Assembly: GCF_000277125.1 (NCBI RefSeq)
Contig: NC_016946.1
Span: 1,674,001 to 1,738,000, forward strand
Length of the DNA stretch: 64,000 bases
Direction: 5' to 3'
Source: Mycobacterium intracellulare ATCC 13950
Lineage (GTDB): Bacteria; Actinomycetota; Actinomycetes; Mycobacteriales; Mycobacteriaceae
Shown: positions 1-10,434 of the stretch, piece by piece
Position numbering within the stretch: position 1 is the first letter of the stretch
How the letters are laid out: every line of letters begins with the position of its first letter
Notes under the pieces: generated by a model
What the model was told of the DNA's origin: nothing
What the model saw: the letters and a program-made list of their open reading frames with translations, nothing else
The model's database searches: none
Program-made: the position numbers and the translations under genes

Positions 1-17
1 GACACAAGGGAGACGCC

Positions 18-347
18 ATGCCCACCGGACGCGAGCCGGCACCACCCGGCGAAAACGCTTTCACCGCAGAAGATGTCGAACTCGCCGAACGCAGAGTGGC
101 CATGGCGCGCGAGCGCGCGGCTCGCGCGGGGCTGTCCGCGGCACGAAGCTTCGAGGAATCCGCGATCCAGCATGAGCGAGTCGCCAAAAGCCAAGACTGG
201 GTCGTCCGACAAGGGGTGCCGCACCGCGACGTGCACCGCGAATCCGCGCTCAAGCACCGCGAAGCCGCGGCCGAGGACCGCAAGCTGGCCGAGCTCAAGC
301 GCAGGGAATCCGAGGCGGACCTGGCGGCCGGCGCCGCCACGGACTGA
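18..347 (+). CDS. Small charged hypothetical protein
   Basis: This gene encodes 109 residues and begins at an ATG preceded by AAGGGAG about six bases upstream. The product is rich in Ala, Glu, Arg and Lys, has no membrane segment or signal peptide, and is probably largely helical: residues 20-105 contain heptad-like runs of Glu/Arg/Ala. I do not recognise a domain. It converges on the DCC-family gene at 355-780, only seven bases away. Coding reality rests on the good ribosome site and the typical high-GC third-position bias. The function is unknown. Confidence 0.7.
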   Translation: MPTGREPAPPGENAFTAEDVELAERRVAMARERAARAGLSAARSFEESAIQHERVAKSQDWVVRQGVPHRDVHRESALKHREAAAEDRKLAELKRRESEADLAAGAATD

Positions 348-354
348 CGCGTTC

Positions 355-780
355 TCAGTCCTCTACGAAGCGGGCGCGAACCTCCGGAGGCGGCAGCGGA
401 CAGCTGTCGTACTTGCCGAAGACCCGATAGCGGATGGCGGCGAACCTGTCGTAGAGCCAGTCGCGCACGGGGGTCGGAACGAGACGGGCGACCGCGAGCG
501 CTTTCCACGGCCCGCCGAGATAATCCGCGACGCGCAACGCGGCGGCTGAGCGGACGGCCACGCGTTCCGAGGGCTGTCCGGGGTCGTCGACGAACACCAC
601 CGAGTCGACGTTGCCGATCTCGGGGTGCCGCTCGATGATCGCTTTGGCGAAGACGCTCTGCAGGGCCGCAAAGCGCAGCGGACCTGCGGGGTCGAAGCGA
701 AGGATCGTGCGCACCGCCCGATTGCACACCCCGCAGACACCGTCGTACAGCAGGACCGGGGCTGCCGACTCACCGCTCAT
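355..780 (-). CDS. DCC-family thiol-disulfide oxidoreductase-like protein (DUF393)
   Basis: The 141-residue product carries YDGVCGVCNRAV at about residues 12-23. This is the DGxCxxC signature of the DCC (DUF393) family, small thioredoxin-like proteins of poorly known redox role. There is no signal peptide, so a cytoplasmic location is expected. The length is normal for the family. The start is the ATG at 780; its promoter must lie in the gap shared with irtA, so the iron box there could also affect this gene, which is an inference. The substrate is unknown. Confidence 0.85.
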   Translation of the reverse strand: MSGESAAPVLLYDGVCGVCNRAVRTILRFDPAGPLRFAALQSVFAKAIIERHPEIGNVDSVVFVDDPGQPSERVAVRSAAALRVADYLGGPWKALAVARLVPTPVRDWLYDRFAAIRYRVFGKYDSCPLPPPEVRARFVED

Positions 781-1051
781 GTCTCCCAGGTTACTGACGC
801 CGCGGAAGGTGGGCGGGCCCCAAGGTTGACCTATGGTAAGGCAACCCTTAGTTTGTGGGGGTAACGTACCAAGTCGTGACCGGGTGGCCGGTGATCCGCG
901 GCAGGGTGCCGCCCGCGCGGGATCGTGGCAGGTGTCGAATTCACAGTTTGTGCGGCCCTCGCCGGCCGCACCGATCCGTGGCCTCGTGGCGGTGATCCCG
1001 CCGGATCGTCAGCTCCGCGCCGGCGCGGAGCGCCGCGAGAAAGGACCGCTA
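781..1051. promoter_or_regulatory. Divergent promoter region of DUF393 gene and irtA
   Basis: This 271-base gap separates the divergent DUF393 gene and irtA. It contains the IdeR-like palindrome at 832-850. An open frame extends upstream of the irtA ATG through it, but has no homology-like content and I treat it as untranslated leader. About 200 bases lie between the iron box and the irtA start codon, so the transcript probably has a long 5' leader. I see no clear riboswitch or hairpin in it. Confidence 0.5.
832..850. promoter_or_regulatory. IdeR-type iron box upstream of irtAB
   Basis: The 19-mer TATGGTAAGGCAACCCTTA agrees with 13 of 19 positions of the mycobacterial IdeR consensus (TTAGGTTAG, then C or G, then CTAACCTAA), including the core GGT and AGGC. 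It stands upstream of irtA, a gene known in M. tuberculosis to be repressed by iron-loaded IdeR. The match is imperfect on the outer positions, so the call leans on gene context. Confidence 0.65.
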
Positions 1052-3667
1052 ATGGCACGCGGATTCCAAGGTGTGATGTTGCGCAGCTTCGGCGCGCGCG
1101 ATCACACCGCGACGGTCATCGAAACCGTCCGGATCGCACCGCACTTCGTGCGCGTGCGCATGACGTCGCCCACGCTGTTCGAAGACGTGGACGCCGAACC
1201 GGCCGCATGGCTGCGGTTCTGGTTCCCCGATCCGGACGGATCGAAGACCGAGTTTCAGCGCGCCTACACGATTTCGGAAGCCGACGTCGCGGCCGGACGC
1301 TTCGCGGTCGACATCGTGCTGCACGAGCCGGCCGGTCCGGCGTCGCAGTGGGCGCGCACCGTGCAGCCCGGCGCCACCATCGCTGTCATGGCGCTGATGG
1401 GTTCGTCGCGGTTCGATATGCCCGACGAGCAGCCGGCCGGGTATCTGCTCATCGGCGATTCGGCGTCCATTCCGGGGATGAACGGGATCATCGGCGTCGT
1501 CCCGGACGACGTCCCGATCGAGATGTACCTCGAACAGCACGACGACAACGACACGCTGATCCCGATCGCACAGCATCCGCGGCTGCGGCTGCACTGGGTC
1601 GCCCGCCGCGACGAGAAATCGCTTGCGGCGGCGATCGAGAGCCGAGATTGGTCCGACTGGTATGCGTGGGCGACGCCGGAGGCCACGACGCTCAAGCAGG
1701 TGCGGACCCGGCTGCGCGACGAGTTCGGCTTTCCGAAATCCGAGGTGCACGCCCAGGCGTACTGGAGTGCCGGGCGCGCGATGGGCACCCGCCGCGGTGA
1801 CGAGCCCGAGGGCTCCGAAAGCGTGGCGCCCACCGTCGCCCCGGAAGAGGTTGCGGCGCAACTGGAGTCGGCTCGGCAGGTTCCCGAGACGGCGCCCGCC
1901 CCGGTGTCGCGCGGAAACTGGCGCGCCCAGGCCGCGGGCCGATTGCTCGCGCCGTTGCGCTCGGCGCTGATCCTGTCGGGCCTGTTGCAGGCGGTCATCA
2001 CGCTGGTGCAGCTGGCGCCGTTCGTGCTGCTGGTCGAACTCGCCCGCCTCCTGGTGTCCGGGGCGCCCGCGTCCCGGCTGTGGAACGTCGGCATCGCCGC
2101 GGTGTCGTTGCTGGGCCTGGGGGCGTTGCTGGGCGCGGCCCTCACCCTCTGGCTCCACGTCGTCGACGCGCGATTCGCCCGCGATTTGCGTACGGGATTG
2201 TTGCGCAAGCTGTCTCGGCTGCCGCTGGGTTGGTTCACCGCGCGCGGATCGGGTTCCATCAAGCAACTGCTCCAGGACGACACGCTGTCCCTGCACTACC
2301 TGGTCACCCATGCCATCCCGGACGCGGTGGCCGCGGCCGTCGCGCCGGTGGCGGTGCTCGTCTATCTGTTCGTGGTCGACTGGCGGGTGGCGCTGGTGTT
2401 GTTCGCGCCCGTCCTGGTCTACCTGGTGCTGACCTCGTCCCTGACGATTCAATCGGGCCCGCGCATCCCGCAGTCGCAGCGCTGGGCGGAGACGATGAGC
2501 GGCGAGGCCGGCGCCTACCTGGAGGGTCAGCCGGTGATCCGCGTCTTCGGTGGTGCCGCCGCATCGAGTTTCCGGCGCCGCCTGGACGAATACGTCGGCT
2601 TCCTGGTCGCCTGGCAGCGCCCACTGGCCGGCAAGAAGACCTTCATGGATCTGGTCACCCGGCCGTCGACCTTCCTGTGGCTCATCGCGACCACCGGCAC
2701 CCTGCTGGTGGTCGGGGGGCGGATGGATCCGGTCAACCTGTTGCCATTCTTGTTGCTGGGAACCACCTTCGGCGCACGCCTGCTCGGGATCGCCTACGGC
2801 CTCGGCGGCATCCGCGCCGGCATGTTGGCCGCCCGGCGCCTGCAGAACACGCTCGACGAAGCCGAACTCGCCGTGCGCGATCACGGCCAAGCCCAGGGGG
2901 AGCCGACGAAGGCGGTGGTGTTCGACCACGTCAGTTTCGGCTACCGTCCGGGCGTTCCCGTGATCCACGACGTGTCGCTGACCCTGCGCCCCGGCACGGT
3001 CACCGCGCTGGTGGGGCCGTCGGGATCCGGCAAGTCGACGCTGGCCGCGTTGCTGGCACGGTTCCACGATGTCGATCAGGGCTCGATACGCGTTGGGGGA
3101 CAAGATATCCGGTCGATGACCGCCGACGAGCTGTACGCCCAGGTCGGATTCGTGCTGCAGGAGACGCAGTTGGTGCACGGCACCGTGGCGGAAAACATCG
3201 CGCTGGCCGCTCCCGATGCCATCCCGGCGCAGATCGAACAGGCGGCGCGCGAGGCGCAGATCCACGACCGGATCATGCGGCTGCCGGACGGCTACGACAC
3301 CATGCTGGGCGCCGGGAGCGGCCTGTCCGGCGGGGAGCGCCAGCGCCTCACCATCGCCCGCGCGATCCTGGCCGGCACCGGCGTTCTCATCCTCGACGAG
3401 GCCACCGCGTTCGCCGATCCGGAGTCGGAATACCTTGTGCAGCAAGCGCTCAACCGGTTGACACAGGACCGCACCGTGCTCGTGATCGCGCACCGGCTGC
3501 ACACCATCACCCGGGCCCACCAGATCGTCGTGCTCGACCACGGCCGCGTCGTCGAGCGCGGCACCCACGACGAGTTGCTGGCCGCCGATGGCCGGTATCG
3601 GCGCCTGTGGGAGGGCGGCCAGCGCGATGAGGTGGCCGCCGGCGCGGCCGGGGAGGGTGCCCGATGA
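1052..3667 (+). CDS. irtA: Mycobactin/carboxymycobactin importer subunit IrtA (siderophore-interacting domain fused to ABC exporter-fold half-transporter)
   Basis: With IrtB this inner-membrane ABC protein imports ferric mycobactin-type siderophores, and its N-terminal flavin domain reduces the iron. In this 871-residue product, residues about 10-250 form the siderophore-interacting FAD domain (RAYTISE at about 70). Membrane helices start near residue 305. The ATPase domain has Walker [10 protein letters not shown] at about 655, signature LSGGERQR at about 758, Walker B VLILDEAT at about 778 and an H-loop IAHR. The start is the ATG at 1052, preceded by GAGAAAGGA; longer upstream frames lack a ribosome site. 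The 3' end overlaps irtB by ATGA, so the two are co-translated. Regulation is probably by IdeR. Confidence 0.96.
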   Translation: MARGFQGVMLRSFGARDHTATVIETVRIAPHFVRVRMTSPTLFEDVDAEPAAWLRFWFPDPDGSKTEFQRAYTISEADVAAGRFAVDIVLHEPAGPASQWARTVQPGATIAVMALMGSSRFDMPDEQPAGYLLIGDSASIPGMNGIIGVVPDDVPIEMYLEQHDDNDTLIPIAQHPRLRLHWVARRDEKSLAAAIESRDWSDWYAWATPEATTLKQVRTRLRDEFGFPKSEVHAQAYWSAGRAMGTRRGDEPEGSESVAPTVAPEEVAAQLESARQVPETAPAPVSRGNWRAQAAGRLLAPLRSALILSGLLQAVITLVQLAPFVLLVELARLLVSGAPASRLWNVGIAAVSLLGLGALLGAALTLWLHVVDARFARDLRTGLLRKLSRLPLGWFTARGSGSIKQLLQDDTLSLHYLVTHAIPDAVAAAVAPVAVLVYLFVVDWRVALVLFAPVLVYLVLTSSLTIQSGPRIPQSQRWAETMSGEAGAYLEGQPVIRVFGGAAASSFRRRLDEYVGFLVAWQRPLAGKKTFMDLVTRPSTFLWLIATTGTLLVVGGRMDPVNLLPFLLLGTTFGARLLGIAYGLGGIRAGMLAARRLQNTLDEAELAVRDHGQAQGEPTKAVVFDHVSFGYRPGVPVIHDVSLTLRPGTVTALVGPSGSGKSTLAALLARFHDVDQGSIRVGGQDIRSMTADELYAQVGFVLQETQLVHGTVAENIALAAPDAIPAQIEQAAREAQIHDRIMRLPDGYDTMLGAGSGLSGGERQRLTIARAILAGTGVLILDEATAFADPESEYLVQQALNRLTQDRTVLVIAHRLHTITRAHQIVVLDHGRVVERGTHDELLAADGRYRRLWEGGQRDEVAAGAAGEGAR

Positions 3668-5409
3668 TCCGCACGTGGTTGAGCCTGGTGCCGGCGGATC
3701 GGCGCACCCGGGTCGTCGCCTACACGGTGCTGGCGTTGATCTCCGTGGTGGTGCGGGCGGTGGCCACCGTGCTGCTGGTTCCCCTGGTGGGCGCGTTGTT
3801 CAGTGAGGCCCCACACCGCGCGATGGTGTGGCTGGGGTGGCTGACCGCCGCCACCGCGCTCGGCTGGGTGATCGACACCGCGACGGCGCGCATCGGCTTC
3901 AACTTGGGCTTCGCGGTGCTGGACCACAGCCAGCATGACGTGGCCGACCGACTGCCCGGTGTGCGGCTGGATTGGTTCACCGCCGAGCACACCGCGACGG
4001 CGCGGCAGGCGATCGCGGCGACGGGCCCCGAACTCGTCGGCCTCGTCGTCAACCTGCTCACGCCGTTGATCTCGGCCGTGCTGCTGCCGGCCGCCATCGC
4101 GGTCGTCCTGCTGCCGGTCTCCTGGCAACTCGGTCTGGCCGCGCTGGGCGGGCTGCCGCTGATGCTGGGCGCGCTGTGGGCGTCGGCGCGCCTGGCGCGT
4201 CGCGCCGATTCCACTGCGGCCGAGGCCAACAGCGCGCTCACCGAGCGGATCATCGAGTTCGCCCGGACCCAGCAGGCATTGCGCGCCGCGCGGCGCGTCG
4301 AACCGGCCAGGAGCATGGTCGGCGACGCGCTGGCCGCCCAACACGGCGCGACCATGCGGCTGCTCTCCATGCAGGTGCCGGGTCAGCTGCTGTTCAGCCT
4401 CGCCAGCCAGCTGGCCCTGATCCTGCTGGCCGGGGCGACCACCGCGCTGACGGTGAACGGAACGCTGTCGGTGGCCGAGGCCATCGCACTGATCGTCGTC
4501 ATCGTGCGCTACCTCGAGCCGTTCACCACGATCAGCGAGCTGGCGCCGGCGCTGGAGAGCACCCGCGCCACGCTCGACAACATTCGCTCGGTGCTCACCG
4601 CGCCGCTGATGAACGCGGGCGCCGCGACGCTGCCGGGCGCCACGGCCCCGCGTATCGAGTTCGACGACGTGACGTTCGGGTACCCAGCTGTCGGTGGCGC
4701 CACCGACCTGGTGCTCGACGGGGTGAGCTTCTCGTTGGAGCCGGGAAGCACGACGGCGATCGTCGGACCGTCCGGGTCGGGCAAGAGCACCATCCTGGCG
4801 CTGATCGCCGGCTTGCACGAGCCCACGCGCGGCCGGGTGCTGATCGATGGTGTCGACGCGGCGACGCTGGACGCCGAAGCCCGGCGGGCGGCGAGCAGCG
4901 TCGTGTTCCAGCATCCCTACCTGTTCCACGGGTCCATCCGCGACAACGTTTTCGCCGGGGACCCCGGCGCCGACGACGACCGGTTCGCGCGCGCGGTGGC
5001 GCTCGCCCGCGTCGACGAGCTCGTCGCACGGCTGCCCGACGGCGCCGACAGCGTCGTCGGCGAGGCCGGTTCGGCGCTCTCGGGCGGTGAACGCCAGCGG
5101 GTCAGCATCGCCCGCGCGTTGCTCAAACCCGCGCCGATACTGCTGGTAGACGAGGCGACCAGCGCTCTGGACACCGAGAACGAGGCCGCCGTGGTCGACG
5201 CGCTGACCGCCGACCCGCAATCGCGCACCCAGGTGATCGTCGCGCATCGGTTGGCGAGCATCAGCCACGCCGACCGCGTCCTGTTTCTCGACAGCGGCCA
5301 GGTGGTCGAGGATGGCACGGTCGACGAATTACTCGCTGCGGGGGGTCGTTTCGACGAATTCTGGCGCCAGCAGCACGAGGCCGCCGAATGGCGCATTCTG
5401 GCCGATTAG
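3664..5409 (+). CDS. irtB: Mycobactin importer subunit IrtB (ABC half-transporter)
   Basis: This 581-residue half-transporter is the partner of IrtA in the siderophore-importing heterodimer of the inner membrane. Residues about 15-300 hold the transmembrane domain. The ATPase domain has Walker [10 protein letters not shown] at about 368, signature LSGGERQR at about 472, Walker B ILLVDEAT at about 492 and H-loop VAHR at about 525. It lacks the flavin domain of IrtA, as expected. It starts at an ATG overlapping the irtA stop and is the last gene of the iron-regulated pair; the next gene has its own leader. Confidence 0.96.
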   Translation: MIRTWLSLVPADRRTRVVAYTVLALISVVVRAVATVLLVPLVGALFSEAPHRAMVWLGWLTAATALGWVIDTATARIGFNLGFAVLDHSQHDVADRLPGVRLDWFTAEHTATARQAIAATGPELVGLVVNLLTPLISAVLLPAAIAVVLLPVSWQLGLAALGGLPLMLGALWASARLARRADSTAAEANSALTERIIEFARTQQALRAARRVEPARSMVGDALAAQHGATMRLLSMQVPGQLLFSLASQLALILLAGATTALTVNGTLSVAEAIALIVVIVRYLEPFTTISELAPALESTRATLDNIRSVLTAPLMNAGAATLPGATAPRIEFDDVTFGYPAVGGATDLVLDGVSFSLEPGSTTAIVGPSGSGKSTILALIAGLHEPTRGRVLIDGVDAATLDAEARRAASSVVFQHPYLFHGSIRDNVFAGDPGADDDRFARAVALARVDELVARLPDGADSVVGEAGSALSGGERQRVSIARALLKPAPILLVDEATSALDTENEAAVVDALTADPQSRTQVIVAHRLASISHADRVLFLDSGQVVEDGTVDELLAAGGRFDEFWRQQHEAAEWRILAD

Positions 5410-5496
5410 ATCACCGCTGTTGACCGCAACTCTTGCGGTATGCCTTACAGTTGGTCAGTCGGATCGAGCTGTCCGCGGGCAGGAGGCGTGCTGGGA

Positions 5497-6579
5497 ATGA
5501 GTGCTGTGCTGTCGTCGATACCGCGTTACCCCGGCGACGTGACCCCGGCATGGCTGTCGGCCGCGCTCAGTGGCCGCGGCGCTCCCGTCGAGGTCGCCGA
5601 GGTGGACGTGGTCGCGATCGGCACGGGACAGACCGGGGCGACCTACCGGGTGAGCGCCCGCTACGCGACGGATCCCGGTGACCTTCCGCAGACCTTCGTG
5701 ATCAAGCTGCCCGCCCAGGACGACACCGTGCGCGACCGGGTGGTGATCGGCTACCGCAGCGAATGCGCGTTCTACTCCTCGGTGGTGGACCGGGTGCAGG
5801 TGCCGACCCCGCGGTGCTTCTACTCCGAGATCACCGAGGACGCAATGGATTTCGCCCTGCTGCTCGCGGATCAGGCGCCGGCGGTGCAGGGCGATCAGCT
5901 CATCGGTTGCGGCGAAGCCGAAGGGCGCCTGGCGGTTAACGCCCTCGCCGGCCTGCACGCGCCGACCTGGTGCGATCCCGCCTGGCTCGATTTCCCCGGC
6001 ATCGCGTTCGGGCGCCCGGATGAGGCCGGCGCTGCCGGCATGGGCGAAGTGGCGAAGATGAGCGCCGATATCACGCTGGAGAAGCTGGGCGATCGGATGA
6101 GCGCCGAAGACCGCGATACCTTCAGCGCGGCAATGGGTGTGATTACACCGTGGCTGCTGTCCGAGTACGACCGGTTCGCCCTGCTGCACGGCGACTACCG
6201 GCTGGACAATCTGCTGTTCGACCCGGACCGGACCCGGGTCAGCGTGGTCGACTGGCAGACGCTCGGGGTGGGCCTGCCGACCCGGGATCTCGCGTACTTC
6301 ACCGCAACCAGCCTCAATTCGCAGCTGCGCGCTGCCATCGAGGAGGAGCTGGTCGCCGACTACCATCGCGCGCTGACGGCCGGCGGCGTCAGCGACTACG
6401 ACCGCGAAACATGTTGGCGCGATTACCGGCTCGGGGTGCTGCAGGCGCCGCTGATCTCGGCGCTGGGGTTCGCGTTCGCCGCCGCCACCGAGCGTGGCGA
6501 CGACATGGTGCTGGCCATGCTCAGCCGCGGCTGCCAGGCGATCCGCGAGCTGGGCACGCTGGAGCTAGTCGAGCACTGA
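5497..6579 (+). CDS. Aminoglycoside/ecdysteroid-kinase-like phosphotransferase
   Basis: The 360-residue product has the kinase-fold signature HGDYRLDNLLF at about 230 and the metal-binding motif VVDWQT at about 250. These identify the APH/CHK-like family that phosphorylates small hydroxylated molecules. An ATG at 5497 with AGGAGG ten bases upstream decides the start; the frame extends further upstream but that part is not protein-like. Mycobacteria carry many such genes near lipid and acyl-CoA genes, with mostly unknown substrates. It overlaps the end of the convergent LuxR-type gene by 15 bases. Confidence 0.85.
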   Translation: MSAVLSSIPRYPGDVTPAWLSAALSGRGAPVEVAEVDVVAIGTGQTGATYRVSARYATDPGDLPQTFVIKLPAQDDTVRDRVVIGYRSECAFYSSVVDRVQVPTPRCFYSEITEDAMDFALLLADQAPAVQGDQLIGCGEAEGRLAVNALAGLHAPTWCDPAWLDFPGIAFGRPDEAGAAGMGEVAKMSADITLEKLGDRMSAEDRDTFSAAMGVITPWLLSEYDRFALLHGDYRLDNLLFDPDRTRVSVVDWQTLGVGLPTRDLAYFTATSLNSQLRAAIEEELVADYHRALTAGGVSDYDRETCWRDYRLGVLQAPLISALGFAFAAATERGDDMVLAMLSRGCQAIRELGTLELVEH

Positions 6580-9500
6580 TCGGCGGGCGGCTTCCTGAGC
6601 CAGCTGCATCCGCGACGTGAGCCCGAGTTTCGCGTAGACGTGGGTCAGGTGCGTCTGCACGGTGCGCGGGGAAATGAAGAGGCGTTCGCCGATGTCCTTG
6701 TTGCCCAGTCCCTCGGCGACGAGGCGCACGACGTCGCGTTCGGTCGGGGTCAGCGAGTCCCAGCCCGTGGGCGGCCGCTTGCGTTCGCCTCGTCCGCGCC
6801 GGGCGTAGGCGATCGCCTCCTCGGTGGACAGCGCAGCGCCGGCGGCCCACGCGGCGTCGAACTCCTTGTCCGTCAAGGCGTTACGGGTCTGCTCCAATGA
6901 CGCCTGGTAGTCCGCGTCGTACACCCGGAAGCGGACTATGCCGGTGCGCCGACGGACCGCATCCGACGCGCCGAAGAGCCGTGCCGCCTCCGGGTGGCTC
7001 CCGGCAAGGTGTGCCAACTGGGCGAGGCACTCCAGCAGGTCTGGAACGAATAGGTGCGCCCGCAATTCGACCGCACGGGTCAGCGCGTCGTGGGTGTCGC
7101 GTTCGGCCTGGCCCGGTTCGTTTTCCGCCAGCGCCACACGCGCACGGGTCGTCAGCGCCTGCACCATGAACCACCCTGCACCGGACGCGATGTCCTCCTC
7201 GGCGAAGCGACGCGCGGATGTCAGGTCGCCGCGGGCCAGCGCGACCTGCGCCCAGGGCTTCGCGGTGGTGGACGCAAGCGGCCAGTCCCCGAACCGCTCG
7301 CGTGCGGCGTCGCCGGCCTCGGTGGCCGCGTCGATATCGCCGCCGGCCAGCGCCGCGTAGGCCAGCGACGAGTACACCACGCCCTCCATATACCGGCCGA
7401 TCTCGGCGGCGCCGTCGAGGGCGTCACCCGCGAGGGCGCGACCTTCGTCCGGCTGTCCGGTGTGCGCCGAAACGTGGGCCAGACGCTCGCGGGCGGACAC
7501 CTGCCAGATCAGGGCGTGCGTCGCGTCGGCTTCGTTCATCAATTCGCGGAGTCGCGCCGCGGCGCCTGTGACGTCACCGAACACCCATTGCGCAGCGATC
7601 AGACACCAACGGCATCCGCGTGAGTAGCCTTGGTCGCCGATCGCGTCCGCGAGGTCGCGCCCCTCGGTCGCTGCCGCCACGGCGGCGGCGGGATCACCCG
7701 TGCCGACTGTCGCCGTCAGGGCCTTGCTGTAGAGGATCTGGGCCAGTCTCCACCGGTCACCTATGGCCCGTGCCAAGTCTTCCGCCTCCGACAAATACGG
7801 TCGGGCGAGTTCCGCGTTCCACGCGGCGAGGCGACCGCAAGCCGTGAGAGTCCGCACCAGCAACGCCGGATCGTCCAGCTCGCGCGCGATCGCCAGCGAA
7901 CGCTGCGCTCGCGCAAGGCTTTCCGGGTCGCGCATGTTGTCCAGGAATGCCTTGTCGGCCAGCGCCCTCGCCATCGCTCGGGGCGACACCTCGGCGCCCT
8001 GACGCTCGGCGTCCGCTAGACCCGCGTCGAGCCAGTCCGATCCCTCCCTGAGGCCGCCCCGGGTGAGCCACAGCGGCTGCAGCGACGTCGCCAGTTGCAG
8101 CGCGCCGTTGGTGTCGGAGTTCTCCCGGCTCCACGCGAAAGCGGCACGCAGGTTGTCGATCTCGGCCTGCGCTCGATCGAGGAGGAGTTCGAGCCTTGCG
8201 TCGCCCGGCGCGTCGACGGCCGCCGCCAGATCAGCGTAGTGCTCGCGGTGCCGGTCCCGAATGGCGACGACCTCGGGGCATTCGCCGAGCTTTTCCTGCG
8301 CGTACTGGCGGATCGTCTCCAGCAGCCGGTATCGCATGGGGCCGCCGGCAGATTCGGCCGTCACCAGCGACTTGTCAATGAGCAGCGCGAGCACGTCCAG
8401 CACCTGGTGAGACGCCAAATCCTGGTCGCAGACCACCTTTCGGCAAGCGTCGAGGTCGAACCCGCCCATGAAAACCCCTAGCCGGCGGAACAGGATCCGC
8501 TCGGGCTCGGTCAACAGCGCGTGTGACCAGTCCACCGATGCGCGCAGCGTCTGCTGGCGGCGCACCGACGTCCGCGACCCGCCCGTCAGCAACCGGAACC
8601 GGTCCTGCAGGCCGGCCAGAATCTCGTGCGGCGACAGCGCGCGGACGCGTGCCGCCGCCAGCTCGATCGCCAGCGGCATGCCGTCGAGGCGACGGCAGAT
8701 CTCGTATACCGCGGCCGCGTTGTCCTCGTCGACGGTGAAGCCGGGGCGCGCATTGCTCGCGCGATCGGCGAACAGCCGCGTGGCGTCGTCGTCGAACGAC
8801 AGGGACGGCACCCGCCACGTCACCTCGCCGCTCACGCCGATCGGCTCGCGGCTCGTCGCCAGCACCGTCAGTCGCGGGCAACCCCCCAATAGCGCACCGG
8901 TAAGTCCCGCACTGGCGTCCAGCACGTGCTCGCAGTTGTCGAGCACCACGAGCATGTGCCGGTCGCCGACGAACTGCAGCAGGCTTTTCTCCGGGGATCG
9001 CCCCGGCTGATCCGGCAGCCCCAGCGCCCGGGCGGTGGTAATGGGCACCAGGTCGGCGTCGGCGAGGGGAGCCAGGTCCACGTACCAGATTCCGTCGGCG
9101 TAGTCGGCGGCGACCGAGGCCGCGATCTGCACCGCCAGCCGGGTCTTGCCCGCACCGCCGGCGCCCGTCAACGTCACGAACCTGTGCTGCGCGAGAAGAC
9201 CTCGCACCTCGCGCATTTCGGCGTCGCGACCCACAAAGCTGGTCAGTTGTGCGGGAAGGCGCTGAGAGACAACGGATTCGCGGTGTCGAAGGGGCGGAAA
9301 TTCGTTGCGGAGGTCGGGATGGCACAGCTGCACAACCCGCTCCGGCCGCGGCAAATCCCGCAGCGCGTGGATGCCGAGGTCGTTCAACCACGCCCCGTCG
9401 GCGAGCGTGTCGGCAACCAGATCGCCGGTGGTACCCGATAACACCGTTTGGCCGCCATGCGCGAGCTCGCGGAGTCGCGCCGTCCGGTTGATGGCCGGCC

Positions 9501-9906
9501 CCACGTAGTTGTTCTCGTCGCGCAACTGAACCTCGCCGGTGTGTACCCCGATCCGCAGCCGCAGCGGCGCCAGCGGCGCCCGTTGCAATGCGAGCGCGCA
9601 CGCCACCGCGTCCGACGCGCGGCTGAAGGCTATGACGAAGCTGTCACCCTCACCCTGCTCGACCGGACGGATTCCGTGATGCGCCCCGACCAATCGGGCG
9701 AGTGTTTGGTCCAGCTTCGCGATCGCCGCGGTCATCTCCCGCGGCTGGGAGCCCCATAGCTGCGTCGAACCCTGGACGTCGGCCAGCAGCAGTGTCACGG
9801 TGCCGGTCGGCAGGGGCTCGTTCATGCCTTCGCCTACGCCCAGGTCGCTCCATTCCAAGGGTGGCGTGCCCGCCCGAGGATCGATTTTGCTCATGCTAGC
9901 CAGCAT
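6565..9906 (-). CDS. Giant LuxR-family regulator with adenylate cyclase-like, ATPase and TPR-like domains
   Basis: The 1113-residue protein resembles the M. tuberculosis Rv0386/Rv1358/Rv2488c group. Residues about 34-190 form a class III nucleotide cyclase domain with both metal aspartates (LADVQGST and EGDSF) and the NRTAR transition-state motif, so catalysis is possible. A signal-transduction ATPase follows, with Walker A GAGGAGKTRL at about 247 and Walker B MLVVLDN. The middle is a helical repeat region. Residues about 1045-1105 are a LuxR helix-turn-helix (LTPTERDVV, GNKDIGERL, SPRTVQTHL). Candidate starts are ATGs at 9906, 9894 and 9825, none with a good ribosome site. Targets are unknown. 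Confidence 0.9.
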   Translation of the reverse strand: MLASMSKIDPRAGTPPLEWSDLGVGEGMNEPLPTGTVTLLLADVQGSTQLWGSQPREMTAAIAKLDQTLARLVGAHHGIRPVEQGEGDSFVIAFSRASDAVACALALQRAPLAPLRLRIGVHTGEVQLRDENNYVGPAINRTARLRELAHGGQTVLSGTTGDLVADTLADGAWLNDLGIHALRDLPRPERVVQLCHPDLRNEFPPLRHRESVVSQRLPAQLTSFVGRDAEMREVRGLLAQHRFVTLTGAGGAGKTRLAVQIAASVAADYADGIWYVDLAPLADADLVPITTARALGLPDQPGRSPEKSLLQFVGDRHMLVVLDNCEHVLDASAGLTGALLGGCPRLTVLATSREPIGVSGEVTWRVPSLSFDDDATRLFADRASNARPGFTVDEDNAAAVYEICRRLDGMPLAIELAAARVRALSPHEILAGLQDRFRLLTGGSRTSVRRQQTLRASVDWSHALLTEPERILFRRLGVFMGGFDLDACRKVVCDQDLASHQVLDVLALLIDKSLVTAESAGGPMRYRLLETIRQYAQEKLGECPEVVAIRDRHREHYADLAAAVDAPGDARLELLLDRAQAEIDNLRAAFAWSRENSDTNGALQLATSLQPLWLTRGGLREGSDWLDAGLADAERQGAEVSPRAMARALADKAFLDNMRDPESLARAQRSLAIARELDDPALLVRTLTACGRLAAWNAELARPYLSEAEDLARAIGDRWRLAQILYSKALTATVGTGDPAAAVAAATEGRDLADAIGDQGYSRGCRWCLIAAQWVFGDVTGAAARLRELMNEADATHALIWQVSARERLAHVSAHTGQPDEGRALAGDALDGAAEIGRYMEGVVYSSLAYAALAGGDIDAATEAGDAARERFGDWPLASTTAKPWAQVALARGDLTSARRFAEEDIASGAGWFMVQALTTRARVALAENEPGQAERDTHDALTRAVELRAHLFVPDLLECLAQLAHLAGSHPEAARLFGASDAVRRRTGIVRFRVYDADYQASLEQTRNALTDKEFDAAWAAGAALSTEEAIAYARRGRGERKRPPTGWDSLTPTERDVVRLVAEGLGNKDIGERLFISPRTVQTHLTHVYAKLGLTSRMQLAQEAARRSVLD

Positions 9907-9957
9907 GGGCTGGCCGCATACGGCAAAACATCGGCGTATGCGCGTATATCTCCGCGC

Positions 9958-10386
9958 TTATAGGTCGCCGGTGAAGTCGGCGCTAAGCCAGCGGTCGGGC
10001 CGGATGGTGAACAGCACCTCCTCGACGCCCTCCATGCTGCGGACGAACGCGCGCCCGCCTTCCTCGCCGAGGTAGCGAATGGCGATTGCTTCCTGCAAGT
10101 CGGCCGGGGCAGGCTTCGTGGTTTCGACGACGCTGCCCTCGACCACCACGTACTGGTACGGCGGCTCCTCGCGCTGGACGACGAGCGTCACCACCCCGGC
10201 CCGCTCGATGAGCCGCGCCTTGCGGCTGGACGCGCCGGTCATGATCCGGACGTTGCCGCCCGGCGTGTAGTCGTACCAGATCGGGACGCTGGCCGGCGGC
10301 CGGCCGTCGGTGGCCGCGACGGACAGGACGCCGACGTGCTTGGCGGCCAGGAACTCTTGGCGTTCGGTCTCGGTGAAGGCTTTCAT
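9958..10386 (-). CDS. Pyridoxamine 5'-phosphate oxidase-fold protein
   Basis: This 142-residue product has the split-barrel pattern of the PNPOx-like superfamily: HVGVLSV near residue 17, PASVPIWYDY near 31-40 and SRKARLI near 54. Mycobacteria have many such proteins that bind FMN or F420 and act as reductases; the exact cofactor cannot be told here. Length and start (ATG at 10386) are normal. It lies between the LuxR-type gene and the SDR, all on the minus strand, with about 50 bases on each side, so it may be co-transcribed. Confidence 0.82.
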   Translation of the reverse strand: MKAFTETERQEFLAAKHVGVLSVAATDGRPPASVPIWYDYTPGGNVRIMTGASSRKARLIERAGVVTLVVQREEPPYQYVVVEGSVVETTKPAPADLQEAIAIRYLGEEGGRAFVRSMEGVEEVLFTIRPDRWLSADFTGDL

Positions 10387-10434
10387 GTGGCCTGAAAGCG
10401 CGGACGTCGGCGATCTATTCCCGCCGCGCTGAGC

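Noticed and set aside
1049..3568. Long minus-strand open frame opposite irtA
   Set aside because: It is the antisense shadow of irtA: composition is Arg/Gly/Gln/His-rich, no domain is present, and irtA itself is certain. A similar frame opposite irtB (3292-5268) was rejected for the same reason.
5434..5452. Further match to the 19-bp palindrome (TGCGGTATGCCTTACAGTT) upstream of the kinase gene
   Set aside because: It matches 12 of 16 arm positions, but it is outside the divergent operon gaps and could be a chance match or a promoter element. It was not included in the regulon.
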